A stretch of 37,412 bases of DNA, from NCBI GenBank assembly GCA_937864815.1, contig CALMJY010000150.1:1-37412 (forward strand), given 5' to 3'. Each line of letters begins with the position of its first letter. Position 1 is the first letter of the stretch. Shown piece by piece: positions 26,960-35,062 of this stretch. Under the pieces are notes generated by a model, which had not been told where the DNA came from, made no database searches, and was given only the letters and a program-made list of their open reading frames with translations. A program made the translations under genes and the position numbers. Source of the stretch: an uncultured Bacteroidota bacterium. Lineage in GTDB: Bacteria > Bacteroidota > Bacteroidia > Bacteroidales > VadinHA17.

Positions 26960-26985
26960 ATTATAACCGTTAAATACTCAAAGAA

Positions 26986-28578
26986 ATGGACAAGACCATA
27001 AAAGTTAACCTGGCCGGTTCGCTTTTCAATATCGATGAAAATGCTTATAAAATACTACGGGACTATCTGCAGGCGATTGATATCCGCTTCCACAATATGA
27101 AAGGTGGAAATGAAACAATTGAGGATATCGAAGCAAGAATTGCAGAGATCTTTCATTCGCAGAAAGGTGTTGCCGGAATTATTACCACCGAAAATGTTAA
27201 TTCGATGATTTCCATCATTGGTAAGCCGGAAGATTTTGATGCACCGGAAACTACAGAAGAATTTGAAGAGACAACTTTCCGGAGAAAACGTCTTTATCGT
27301 AATCCTGATGATACAATCTTCGCAGGTGTTTGCGGAGGAATAGGGGCCTATCTGAATACAGATCCTGTATTGCTGAGAATTCTTTTTGTAGTATTTACTG
27401 CGTTTTTTGCATTTGGATTCTTCGCATACCTTGTTCTGTGGATAGCTGTTCCTTCTGCAAATACTGACACACGCCGCAGGGAAATGTACGGACCTGAATA
27501 TGGTAGAGTAATGGCACAGAAACGTCAGTCAGCCACTTATTCCTCAGGAAACTCTCCTTCCTATAACAAAGGCTATTATCAGACTTCCAGAATCGGCAGT
27601 GCAATTAATGAAATCCTCAGGGCTTTCGGAAGAATACTGTTTATTATAATGAGGATCTTATTGATTGTTTTGGGTTCAATTCTGCTTATAACCGGATTCA
27701 TGTTTTTCCTTTCAATAATACTGATATTTGTTTTCAAGATTCCGGGGGCTTTTTCGACAGATGCCTTCGATTTTAATATTGCCTATCTGCCTGACTTCCT
27801 TAATTATCTTGTCTCCCCGGCAATGTACCCATGGATAATAATTCTGTCTGCCATCGTTGTAATACTCCCGCTTCTTGCTCTTATTTACTGGGGTATAAGG
27901 ATGATTATATGGTTTAAGGCGAATGATGGCATTTTCAGCCTTGTTCTTCTGATTGTCTGGGTTCTGTCACTGACGACATTAGTCCTGCTTCTTTTCAACG
28001 AAGGAGTAAGTTTTGCAGAAAACTCAAAGGCAACAACAAAACTACCGCTTAACAATCCGGCTGATACAATCTATATTACAACTACCGGAAGTTTGTCAAA
28101 TCTCATAACGGACAAGACACTGCCATTTAATACCGAAGGGTATTCCCTGATGATCAATGATGAGAAAAAAGAGCTTTATATTACTCCCGACCTTGATATT
28201 GAATTCAGCGAAAATGAACCTGCAGGTATTACAGTAAATAAGGAATCGTTCGGCAGCAGTGAGATTATTGCATTTAACAGGACAAAAGACATAGTTTATA
28301 ATTACAGTGTAAAAGGAGATTCAATCATCCTTGACGATATATTTATCATTCCTTCGGGAAGAAAGTGGGCCGGGGATAATATCACAATAACAATAAACCT
28401 GCCTGAGGGTACATATATCAAAACAGATTCGGGAGTTGAAAAACTTTTAAACTGCAATAATGAATTCTATAAGGATGAAAACCATTATCCCCTTGAGAAA
28501 AGGGAGGGGTTAAGCATCTGGCAAATGACTAAAGATGGATTGGTTCCTGTAGTCAGGAGTACGGAAAATCTGAAATAG
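26986..28578 (+). CDS. PspC-domain protein, long form with C-terminal periplasmic-like domain
   Basis: 530 residues. The N-terminal domain (1-85; VNLAGSLFNIDENAYKIL, then IEDIEARIAEIF and ISIIGKPEDF) and PspC domain (about 94-155; LYRNPDDTIFAGVCGGIGAY) are paralogous to those of the short protein two genes upstream. Further hydrophobic helices lie at about 210-245, 275-305 and 310-340. The last 190 residues are soluble and beta-rich, of the kind seen in DUF2807-like envelope proteins. Probably an inner-membrane stress sensor or effector facing both sides. A strong hairpin terminator follows. Confidence 0.85.
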   Translation: MDKTIKVNLAGSLFNIDENAYKILRDYLQAIDIRFHNMKGGNETIEDIEARIAEIFHSQKGVAGIITTENVNSMISIIGKPEDFDAPETTEEFEETTFRRKRLYRNPDDTIFAGVCGGIGAYLNTDPVLLRILFVVFTAFFAFGFFAYLVLWIAVPSANTDTRRREMYGPEYGRVMAQKRQSATYSSGNSPSYNKGYYQTSRIGSAINEILRAFGRILFIIMRILLIVLGSILLITGFMFFLSIILIFVFKIPGAFSTDAFDFNIAYLPDFLNYLVSPAMYPWIIILSAIVVILPLLALIYWGIRMIIWFKANDGIFSLVLLIVWVLSLTTLVLLLFNEGVSFAENSKATTKLPLNNPADTIYITTTGSLSNLITDKTLPFNTEGYSLMINDEKKELYITPDLDIEFSENEPAGITVNKESFGSSEIIAFNRTKDIVYNYSVKGDSIILDDIFIIPSGRKWAGDNITITINLPEGTYIKTDSGVEKLLNCNNEFYKDENHYPLEKREGLSIWQMTKDGLVPVVRSTENLK

Positions 28579-28613
28579 TTCCTGTTTTTTCATTCCTCAA
28601 TAACTTCAATGAC

Positions 28614-28648
28614 ATCCGGTACCACTGCTTCAGGTGCCGGATTTTTTG
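28614..28648 (+). terminator. Rho-independent terminator after the PspC operon
   Basis: A 10-base stem (ATCCGGTACC at 28614-28623 with GGTGCCGGAT at 28633-28642, one G-T pair), a 9-base loop, and a run of six T immediately after. The best terminator in the window. Confidence 0.8.
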
Positions 28649-28677
28649 TTAATAATCTGTAAAACAGTTATATTCTT

Positions 28678-28708
28678 TTGTTAAAAGATTTTTGATTTTT
28701 TACCTTTA
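28678..28708 (+). promoter_or_regulatory. Candidate promoter for the gene at 28729
   Basis: TTG at 28678-28680, a 20-base spacer, then TACCTTTA at 28701-28708. It has the same G-to-A last base as the elements at 5745 and 30070. Confidence 0.45.
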
Positions 28709-28728
28709 GGATTATTGTTCAACGCATA

Positions 28729-30003
28729 ATGTCTGTTATGAAAAATCTAATTCTTTTCACTCTTCTGCTATCCTTTTCCTTTGAAGCAATTCCGCAATTG
28801 GATCCTGCTTTGTCAGATACCCTCCGGAAGGATGCCCTGAATGTTTTTATGGAAAATACCGACTACATCAGGAAAGAGATTCCCTATATAAATTATGTCA
28901 GGGATATAAAAGACGCGGGAGTATATATTATATCAACAAGACAAAGAACTGGTTCAGGAGGTCGTGAATTCACATATTTTTTTGTAGGTCAGCATGAATA
29001 CAAAGGAATGGCAGACACTCTTTCATTTGCAACATTACCAGATGCAACAGATGATGAAATCAGGTCAAAAGAAGTAATGACCCTTCAAATGGGTCTTATG
29101 AGGTATGTTGCAAAAACTCCCCTCTCCGAATACCTGAAAATAAGCTTTACAAAGCCAATGACTGATAAAGTATCAACCGACAGATGGAATAATTGGGTAT
29201 TCAGGGCAGGATTTAACGGATTTCTGAATGCAGAGCAATCGTATAATTATGCATCTCTGAATGGAAATATATCTGCCTCAAGAGTAACTGAAAAATGGAA
29301 GATAAACACGAGGGCAAGGTATGGATACTCCATTGAAAACTTTGATATGGACGATGAAACGATAACAAGTGAAAATACCTCAAGGTCATTCAATACCTTG
29401 ATAGTGAAAAGTCTGACAGACCATTGGTCATATGGGGGTACGGTAAACTTTGGTGCTTCAAGCTATAGAAATCTGCAAAATTCAATTATTGTCATGCCCG
29501 GAATAGAATATGATATTTTTCCATATTCAGAATCAACACGCAGACAACTAAGACTATTATATTCAATAGGATATAATGCTTCTCATTATATCGATACAAC
29601 AATATATGATAAAATTAAAGAGGCCCATTTTCAGCATTCATTTTCAGCAGCTTATGAGGTTGTTCAAAAATGGGGAACAATTGATATTATGCTTGAATAC
29701 AGTAATTACCTTCATGACTGGAGTCTGAATAATTTATCATTGTATGGTGATATTGAATTAAGGATAGCGAAGGGATTATCGCTTGACCTGGGAGGCGGAG
29801 CTTCGCTAATACATGATCAGCTCGGACTTGTCAAGGGGGGGGCTACAACAGAAGAGGTTCTTTTGAGGAGAAAAGAGATTGCTACTCAATTCAGCTATTT
29901 TACCCGATTCGGATTTTCCTATACGTTCGGATCTATATACAATAATGTAGTAAATCCCAGGTTTGGTAATTCTGGTGGAGGAGGAATGATGTTTTATTAT
30001 TAA
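28729..30003 (+). CDS. Outer-membrane beta-barrel protein, paralogue of the 14314-16143 gene
   Basis: 424 residues; the ATG at codon 4 (28738) starts the signal peptide more neatly (ending EAIPQ). A short conserved module (DYIRKEIPYINYVRDIKDAG, then TGSGGREFTYFF and MGLMRYVAKTP) leads into a beta-rich barrel with DRWNNWVF, MPGIEYDIFPYSESTRRQLR, and the ending YTFGSIYNNVVNPRFGN. The minus-strand protein at 14314 carries the same blocks in the same order but has an added SPOR-like domain. The function is not known to me. A run of eight G at 29835 does not break the frame. It has its own promoter and terminator on its left side. Confidence 0.78.
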   Translation: MSVMKNLILFTLLLSFSFEAIPQLDPALSDTLRKDALNVFMENTDYIRKEIPYINYVRDIKDAGVYIISTRQRTGSGGREFTYFFVGQHEYKGMADTLSFATLPDATDDEIRSKEVMTLQMGLMRYVAKTPLSEYLKISFTKPMTDKVSTDRWNNWVFRAGFNGFLNAEQSYNYASLNGNISASRVTEKWKINTRARYGYSIENFDMDDETITSENTSRSFNTLIVKSLTDHWSYGGTVNFGASSYRNLQNSIIVMPGIEYDIFPYSESTRRQLRLLYSIGYNASHYIDTTIYDKIKEAHFQHSFSAAYEVVQKWGTIDIMLEYSNYLHDWSLNNLSLYGDIELRIAKGLSLDLGGGASLIHDQLGLVKGGATTEEVLLRRKEIATQFSYFTRFGFSYTFGSIYNNVVNPRFGNSGGGGMMFYY

Positions 30004-30046
30004 TGAAGACCGGCAGTTAAAACCAGGCAAAGTGTTTATTGTTTGC

Positions 30047-30077
30047 TTTGCAGTTAAATTATTCTTTTATAACTTTA
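30047..30077 (+). promoter_or_regulatory. Candidate promoter for the gene at 30105
   Basis: TTTG at 30047-30050, a 19-base spacer, then TAACTTTA at 30070-30077, the same -7 octamer seen before the FG-GAP gene. Confidence 0.45.
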
Positions 30078-30104
30078 TGCAACACCATTTAATAAATAAT
30101 TTAA

Positions 30105-30797
30105 ATGACACTTCATATCCTTGAAGCTGCAATCATTGCTGGACTTCTGGTATATATTATTTATCTTCAGCTACAGTTGTCTAAAAAGAATATCTTCATT
30201 GAAACAACTGTAAAACGCTTATCAGGCATTGAGAAGACCAGAAGTATGGAAGAGATGGTTGAATTCCTGAGGGATATAAACAGAGCCGGTCTTTACAATC
30301 CTGTAACGCCTGATAAATTTCTGGATGAAAGTGTAACAAATTTTATTCTTGAAAATGATAATAAGCTGAAAATTTTTATGCACTATACACGTGACGAATA
30401 TGATGCACAGAATATTCTTAAAGTTGGTTTCAGGTTTGCAAATTCTTTCTACAAAACCGCCTTACCTGTTACCAGGGATAAGCTTGATATGATAATCAAG
30501 CATAACAGCCAGAAGTATTACGGTCACTATCTTATAATTATATCCATATCAAGCGAAACGGTTAATTATTTCTCGTCAGAAATCAAAAAGGCAGGTCTTA
30601 AAAATATCTCATTCGAGAATATACTTACAGAATCTGCCCCCCTCCGTAATGAGAATGGGGAGCCGGTTTATCTACTTCCTCATCAGTTTATCAAAGGTTA
30701 TATTAACCATATTTCAGGTGAAATTACACAGAATCCTGATTATGATCCCGCCTTCATCTCTTCGGCCTTTGAGAAAAACCTCCTTACTATTAAATAA
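30105..30797 (+). CDS. Membrane-anchored protein of unknown function with ART-like features
   Basis: 230 residues. One N-terminal membrane helix (about 5-25) precedes a soluble domain that would face the cytoplasm or periplasm depending on orientation. At 90-117, KIFMHYTRDEYDAQNILKVG followed by FANSFYKT resembles the start of ADP-ribosyltransferase-like folds, in which a His followed by a short helix and Gly precede a Tyr; an LPHQFIKGY motif at 191-199 could be the third catalytic region, but it has Gln where the acid would be expected. I do not recognise the family with certainty. The gene stands alone with its own promoter, 101 bases past the barrel gene. An ART link is a guess from motif spacing. 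Confidence 0.5.
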   Translation: MTLHILEAAIIAGLLVYIIYLQLQLSKKNIFIETTVKRLSGIEKTRSMEEMVEFLRDINRAGLYNPVTPDKFLDESVTNFILENDNKLKIFMHYTRDEYDAQNILKVGFRFANSFYKTALPVTRDKLDMIIKHNSQKYYGHYLIIISISSETVNYFSSEIKKAGLKNISFENILTESAPLRNENGEPVYLLPHQFIKGYINHISGEITQNPDYDPAFISSAFEKNLLTIK

Positions 30798-30839
30798 CCC
30801 GCGGCCATTACAGGAATAGCAGATCAAAAAAGTTATAAT

Positions 30840-30847
30840 TATATTTG
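30840..30847 (+). promoter_or_regulatory. Candidate -7 box for the gene at 30870
   Basis: TATATTTG, an exact TAnnTTTG match, 22 bases before the start codon. No TTG lies at the expected distance upstream, so this is only a half-signal. Confidence 0.4.
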
Positions 30848-30869
30848 AGGATTAATTAATATTCTGTAT

Positions 30870-31913
30870 ATGAAAAAATCAATATTGTTAATCGTAGCGA
30901 TGTTAATTTTTACCGGAACATCAGTAAACGCACAGGGTATTTTAAAGAAAGCCGGAAAAGCAATGCAGGACGAACTTCTGGGAACAAAACCAAAGAAACC
31001 TGAACAACCCGAGCCAACATGCGCCTGCGATAAACCTGAGATGGCAATGGATATGGGTGGTAAACTACAGCTCGATTATAAAGAATTAACTGTAAGTATT
31101 TCAGATGATGGCAGAATTCTCGCCAAGGACCTTCATGCCGATAATTATTATATTGTACAGAACGGTGTTACACAGGGACCGATAAAAGGTGACGATCCTC
31201 GTATCAGGAGCTTCGACATTGTAAGTGAGGATGTTCCGGAAGGAGCTGATGCATGGACCTTCAGATACAAACAGTATATATCCAGAAAAGATGATAAGTA
31301 CCTGATATCGTTCGGAGGCAAAGCCTATGGTCCGTACGGCCAGATACAGAGTTTTGCCGTAACAAAGTCAAAAGATAAGTTTGCGGCAATAGTTATTGAA
31401 AATATTGTGGTTACAGAAGACGAGGGAGAGGCAATGGACAAAGCTATGAAAAATGCCAAAACCGATCAGGAAAAGATGGATCTGGCTATGAAGTATTCAG
31501 CTCAGATGCAGCAGAAAATTATTCAGGGAGGAGGTCCCAATTCAATGGTACCCAAGCTTGTTACTAATGTCGAAGGCATCACTTTTGACTGGACAAAAAA
31601 CATGGGTGCAAATCCAAACGGCTTAATGAAATACGACGAAATTCTTTTTACCCAGGGAAGCGATATAAAAGATCTGAAAGGTAATAAGATACATACTGTA
31701 ACTGCTGACCAGGGGGGAGCTGACTTTTTCATCAGTTCAGATAATTCGAAAGTTGCCTGGTATACCTACGGTACACTTAATTTCAGTGACAAAACCTCTC
31801 TTAACGAATTGTTCAATCCTCATCTCACAAAAGTAGAAGGCAAAATATTCCTTGCATATATGTATTATTCTCCGAAGAAGAATGCAATTTTGAAATGCAG
31901 GATTCCATTTTAA
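30870..31913 (+). CDS. Secreted protein of unknown function with repeated beta segments
   Basis: 347 residues. A signal peptide (about 1-22, ending VNAQ) is followed by a basic helix (ILKKAGKAMQDELLG), a Pro/Glu-rich linker with a CxC (TCACDKP), and a beta-rich body with repeated segments such as YIVQNGVTQGPIKG, YLISFGGKAYGPYG and FFISSDNSKVAWYTYGTLNF that resemble propeller-type blades. No catalytic motif is evident. Its 3' end overlaps the next gene by 19 bases, so the two are likely co-translated. Confidence 0.72.
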   Translation: MKKSILLIVAMLIFTGTSVNAQGILKKAGKAMQDELLGTKPKKPEQPEPTCACDKPEMAMDMGGKLQLDYKELTVSISDDGRILAKDLHADNYYIVQNGVTQGPIKGDDPRIRSFDIVSEDVPEGADAWTFRYKQYISRKDDKYLISFGGKAYGPYGQIQSFAVTKSKDKFAAIVIENIVVTEDEGEAMDKAMKNAKTDQEKMDLAMKYSAQMQQKIIQGGGPNSMVPKLVTNVEGITFDWTKNMGANPNGLMKYDEILFTQGSDIKDLKGNKIHTVTADQGGADFFISSDNSKVAWYTYGTLNFSDKTSLNELFNPHLTKVEGKIFLAYMYYSPKKNAILKCRIPF

Positions 31914-32635
31914 AAGTGAGAGTATTTTCAGTTTGTATTCTATCTCTGATACTTTCGACCCGGGCCTTCGCCCAGTCACCTGACTATAAGGAAATATTCG
32001 GATCTGACTGGGAGAAGGCTCTTGCATTTGAAAGAGACAACAGGATATGGATGCAAAGGGTCCTTGAACGAAATAATATCCCATACGATCTTGCTATAGC
32101 TGTAGTATTTCCTGAACTGGTAAGATACTCTGCCCTGCGCGACAAAATGGAGATAACTCTGCTGAAAGCACTCTATATCAATCTTGGTGAACAATATGCA
32201 AATTTTTCCATAGGCCAGTTTCAGATAAAACCCTCTTTTGCCGAAATAATAAGAACAGAAGGTCCCTCAGTGCTTGGACGCAGATCAGGAATAAGTTTCA
32301 AACAGCCTGATGAATTTGAAACCATGTCCGATTACAGAAAATCGATAGTTACCGACCTCGAAAAAACAGAAACCCAATTCAACTATGTGATAGCTTTTTA
32401 CAAATTATGTGAAAAGAAATACAGGACCGGAAAAATGGAAGGAGAATACAAAATCAGGTTTCTTGCAACTGCATACAATTTTGGGATTGGTAAAAGTGCT
32501 GAGGATATTGAAAAAATGATTGAGGGGAAATATTTCAATACAAAGCTGTTCAAAACCCAGAATTATTCCTATGCTGATGTTGCTTTATTCTGGTATAATA
32601 ATTACCGGACAGGTACTCATGATACAGGACAATGA
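31895..32635 (+). CDS. Exported lysozyme-like (lytic transglycosylase-like) protein, tentative
   Basis: 246 residues from the ATG at 31895, which overlaps the upstream gene by 19 bases; a GTG at 31916 just after the upstream stop would also give a signal peptide (ending FAQ). The mature protein has a Glu in VVFPELVRYS (E74), then NFSIGQFQIKPSFAE (103-117) and ATAYNFGIG (191-199). In lysozyme-fold enzymes a catalytic Glu is followed by an SxGxxQI-type motif and then an AYN-type motif, and that order is kept here. I therefore read it as a peptidoglycan-cleaving or lysozyme-fold protein, with moderate doubt. It would act in the periplasm. Confidence 0.6.
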   Translation: MQDSILKVRVFSVCILSLILSTRAFAQSPDYKEIFGSDWEKALAFERDNRIWMQRVLERNNIPYDLAIAVVFPELVRYSALRDKMEITLLKALYINLGEQYANFSIGQFQIKPSFAEIIRTEGPSVLGRRSGISFKQPDEFETMSDYRKSIVTDLEKTETQFNYVIAFYKLCEKKYRTGKMEGEYKIRFLATAYNFGIGKSAEDIEKMIEGKYFNTKLFKTQNYSYADVALFWYNNYRTGTHDTGQ

Positions 32636-32643
32636 TACCTATA

Positions 32644-32673
32644 TTGAACATCTCTTCTTTTCTGTTACATTTG
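32644..32673 (+). promoter_or_regulatory. Promoter of the GH92 gene
   Basis: TTG at 32644-32646, a 19-base spacer, then TACATTTG at 32666-32673, an exact TAnnTTTG match. The start codon is 23 bases further on. The best promoter match in the window. Confidence 0.7.
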
Positions 32674-32695
32674 AACAAAATCTAAAAAGAAATTT

Positions 32696-35047
32696 ATGAA
32701 AAGCTTACTTTTCTATCTGATCCTGGGCACAATACTTATCACAGGTTTTTCATGCAAGACTGCCAAAACGGATAATACTGAAGATTTTACTCAATATGTC
32801 GATCCCATGATAGGAACCGCACATTGCAGATGGTTTCATGTTGCACCGGGGTGCAATCCCTTCGGCCTTGCCAAACCAGGTCCCTCAACCGACGGGCATC
32901 TGGGAAATCTGAGCGGATGGGAAGCAGTGGGTTATGATTTCAGGCATAATTCAATTGAAGGATTTCCGAATTTTCATGAATTCCAGGTTGGGGGTGTGGT
33001 CTTTATGCCAACAAAGGGTGAACTTAAGACAATTCCCGGCCATCCTGATTCTACAGGTTCAGGATACAGGTCATCATTCGATAAAAAAGATGAAATACTT
33101 GAACCAGGATACTATTCCGTAATTCTTAAGGACTATGGCATCAAAGCCGAGGTAACCTCAACAAACAGGGTGAGCTTTCACAGGTACACATTTCGCTCAG
33201 GTAATGATTCACACATCCTTTTCGATATAGGTAACAAACAGGGAGAGAGTGGTGAAGTTAAAGATGCCAGAGTAACATATACAGATGAGGGACGAATTGA
33301 AGGATTCGTTGAGACATATCCCGAATATGTAAAAAAGTATCAGACCGGGGCCAGCGTAAAAATGTATTTCTCTGCAGATATCAGTAAAAAACCTGAATCG
33401 TTTGGAATTTTCCATAAAACAGCTACCGAACCAGGAAAGAATGAATCAGCCGGAGTTGGGGCCGGTCTTTATCTTACTTTTTCAACATCAGAAAACGAAA
33501 GTATTACGATTAAAGCCGGATTGTCATATACATCTGTTGAAAATGCCAGGTTGAATCTTGAAGCGGAGGCCAAAGATCTTGATTTCGAAAAAGCCAGTGA
33601 GACGGCTCATAATAACTGGAATGATTACCTCGGTAGAATCAAGGTTGAAGGAAAGACACAAAGTGACAAGGTAAAATTCTACACAGGCCTGTATCATGCA
33701 CTAAAAGGGAGAGGTCTTGCAAGTGATGTTAATGGTGCATATCCAAAGAACGATGGAACTGTTGGACAGATCCCCCTGGGAAGCGACAACAAGCCGCAGT
33801 ATAATTTTTACAACACTGACGGTATATGGGGAGGACAGTGGAATCTGATTCAGCTATGGGCCCTGGCATATCCTGAATATCTTACTGATTATATAAAAAC
33901 TCATCTTACCGTTTACCGTGACGCCGGATGGCTTGGAGATGGTATTGCCAACAGCAAATATGTTTCCGGCGTCGGGACCAACCAGGTTCCACTTGCTATT
34001 GTGGCTGCCTATATGTGTGGCATCCGCGATTTTGATGTTCAGCAAGCCTATGAGGCTTCACTGAAAAATGAGATCACTTCAGAAGGCCGGGTTTTCGGAG
34101 CTGGAAAAATGGATGTCGGACAGTTCGTAAAATACGGTTATGTTCCATATATTGAAAATGGAAAGGGTTCAGATGAACTATGGAGATTCTCGTGTTCCCA
34201 TACACTTGAATATTCCTATACCTCATGGGCTGTTGCACAAATGGCCAAATCACTTGGAAAAGAGGAAGACTATAAACTGCTAATGGGGCTTTCAAAAGGA
34301 TGGGAAAATATCTTTCATCCTGAGCGGGAATTAATGTGGCCTAAATGGGAGAATGGTAAATTCTTCGAGAAATTTGATGCCACACAACCCCATAACGGAT
34401 TCCAGGAAGGAAACGCTTACCAGTATACATTCTATGTTCCTCACGATCCTGAAGCAATGGCTTCAAAAATAGGCAGGGATGAATTCAATACAAGGCTTGA
34501 CAGCATATTTCTAATCTCGGAAAAAGACCTTTTCGGGGGAGGTACTCAAATACATGCATTTGCAGGTATAACAAAACCCTATAATCACGGAAATCAGCCA
34601 TGTCTTCATACATCATTTCTCTTCAATCATACCGGCTCTCCCTCAAAGACCCAGAAATGGGTCAGGATGATCTGCAGGGATTTCTATGGTACAGAAGGGA
34701 TTCATGGTTATGGCTTCGGGCAGGACGAAGACCAGGGTCAGCTTGGAGCATGGATTGTAATGGCTGGCATGGGGTTGTTTGATGTGAAAGGATTAACAGA
34801 TCAGCAACCGGTATTTGGAATAGGCAGTCCGCTTTTCGACAGGATTACAATAAAGCTGAACAATAAATATTTTAAGGGCAATGAGTTTATAATAGAGACG
34901 GAGAATAATTCTCCTGAAAATGTGTATATCCAATCGCTTTCGCTTAATGGTAATGATCTGAAAAGAACTTTTATTCCTTTTGCCGAAGTTGTAAACGGAG
35001 GAAGTCTTAAACTAAAAATGGGAAATCAGCCGAAGGATAACTATTAG
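32696..35047 (+). CDS. GH92 family glycosidase lipoprotein with Gln at the usual catalytic-acid position
   Basis: 783 residues with a lipobox (TGFSC), so lipidated and probably outer-membrane attached. The GH92 signatures are present: YVDPMIGTAHCRWFHVAPGC near the start, NTDGIWGGQWNL in the middle, and QDEDQGQLGAW with the paired Asp residues D677 and D679 that act as base in GH92. At the position where most members have GNEPS, this protein has GNQP (Q634). The Glu there is the general acid in characterised alpha-mannosidases; Gln at this site is known in members that cleave mannose-1-phospho-6-mannose, where the phosphate leaving group needs no acid. So the enzyme probably acts on an unusual linkage. 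The neighbouring sialate genes are convergent. Confidence 0.92.
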   Translation: MKSLLFYLILGTILITGFSCKTAKTDNTEDFTQYVDPMIGTAHCRWFHVAPGCNPFGLAKPGPSTDGHLGNLSGWEAVGYDFRHNSIEGFPNFHEFQVGGVVFMPTKGELKTIPGHPDSTGSGYRSSFDKKDEILEPGYYSVILKDYGIKAEVTSTNRVSFHRYTFRSGNDSHILFDIGNKQGESGEVKDARVTYTDEGRIEGFVETYPEYVKKYQTGASVKMYFSADISKKPESFGIFHKTATEPGKNESAGVGAGLYLTFSTSENESITIKAGLSYTSVENARLNLEAEAKDLDFEKASETAHNNWNDYLGRIKVEGKTQSDKVKFYTGLYHALKGRGLASDVNGAYPKNDGTVGQIPLGSDNKPQYNFYNTDGIWGGQWNLIQLWALAYPEYLTDYIKTHLTVYRDAGWLGDGIANSKYVSGVGTNQVPLAIVAAYMCGIRDFDVQQAYEASLKNEITSEGRVFGAGKMDVGQFVKYGYVPYIENGKGSDELWRFSCSHTLEYSYTSWAVAQMAKSLGKEEDYKLLMGLSKGWENIFHPERELMWPKWENGKFFEKFDATQPHNGFQEGNAYQYTFYVPHDPEAMASKIGRDEFNTRLDSIFLISEKDLFGGGTQIHAFAGITKPYNHGNQPCLHTSFLFNHTGSPSKTQKWVRMICRDFYGTEGIHGYGFGQDEDQGQLGAWIVMAGMGLFDVKGLTDQQPVFGIGSPLFDRITIKLNNKYFKGNEFIIETENNSPENVYIQSLSLNGNDLKRTFIPFAEVVNGGSLKLKMGNQPKDNY

Positions 35048-35062
35048 TATCACGCTTGTTTA

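Noticed and set aside
29835-29842. Run of eight G that might mark a frameshift or phase-variable tract
   Set aside because: The reading frame is intact on both sides and the conserved family C-terminus follows in the same frame; a length switch could still occur in other cells but cannot be seen from one sequence.
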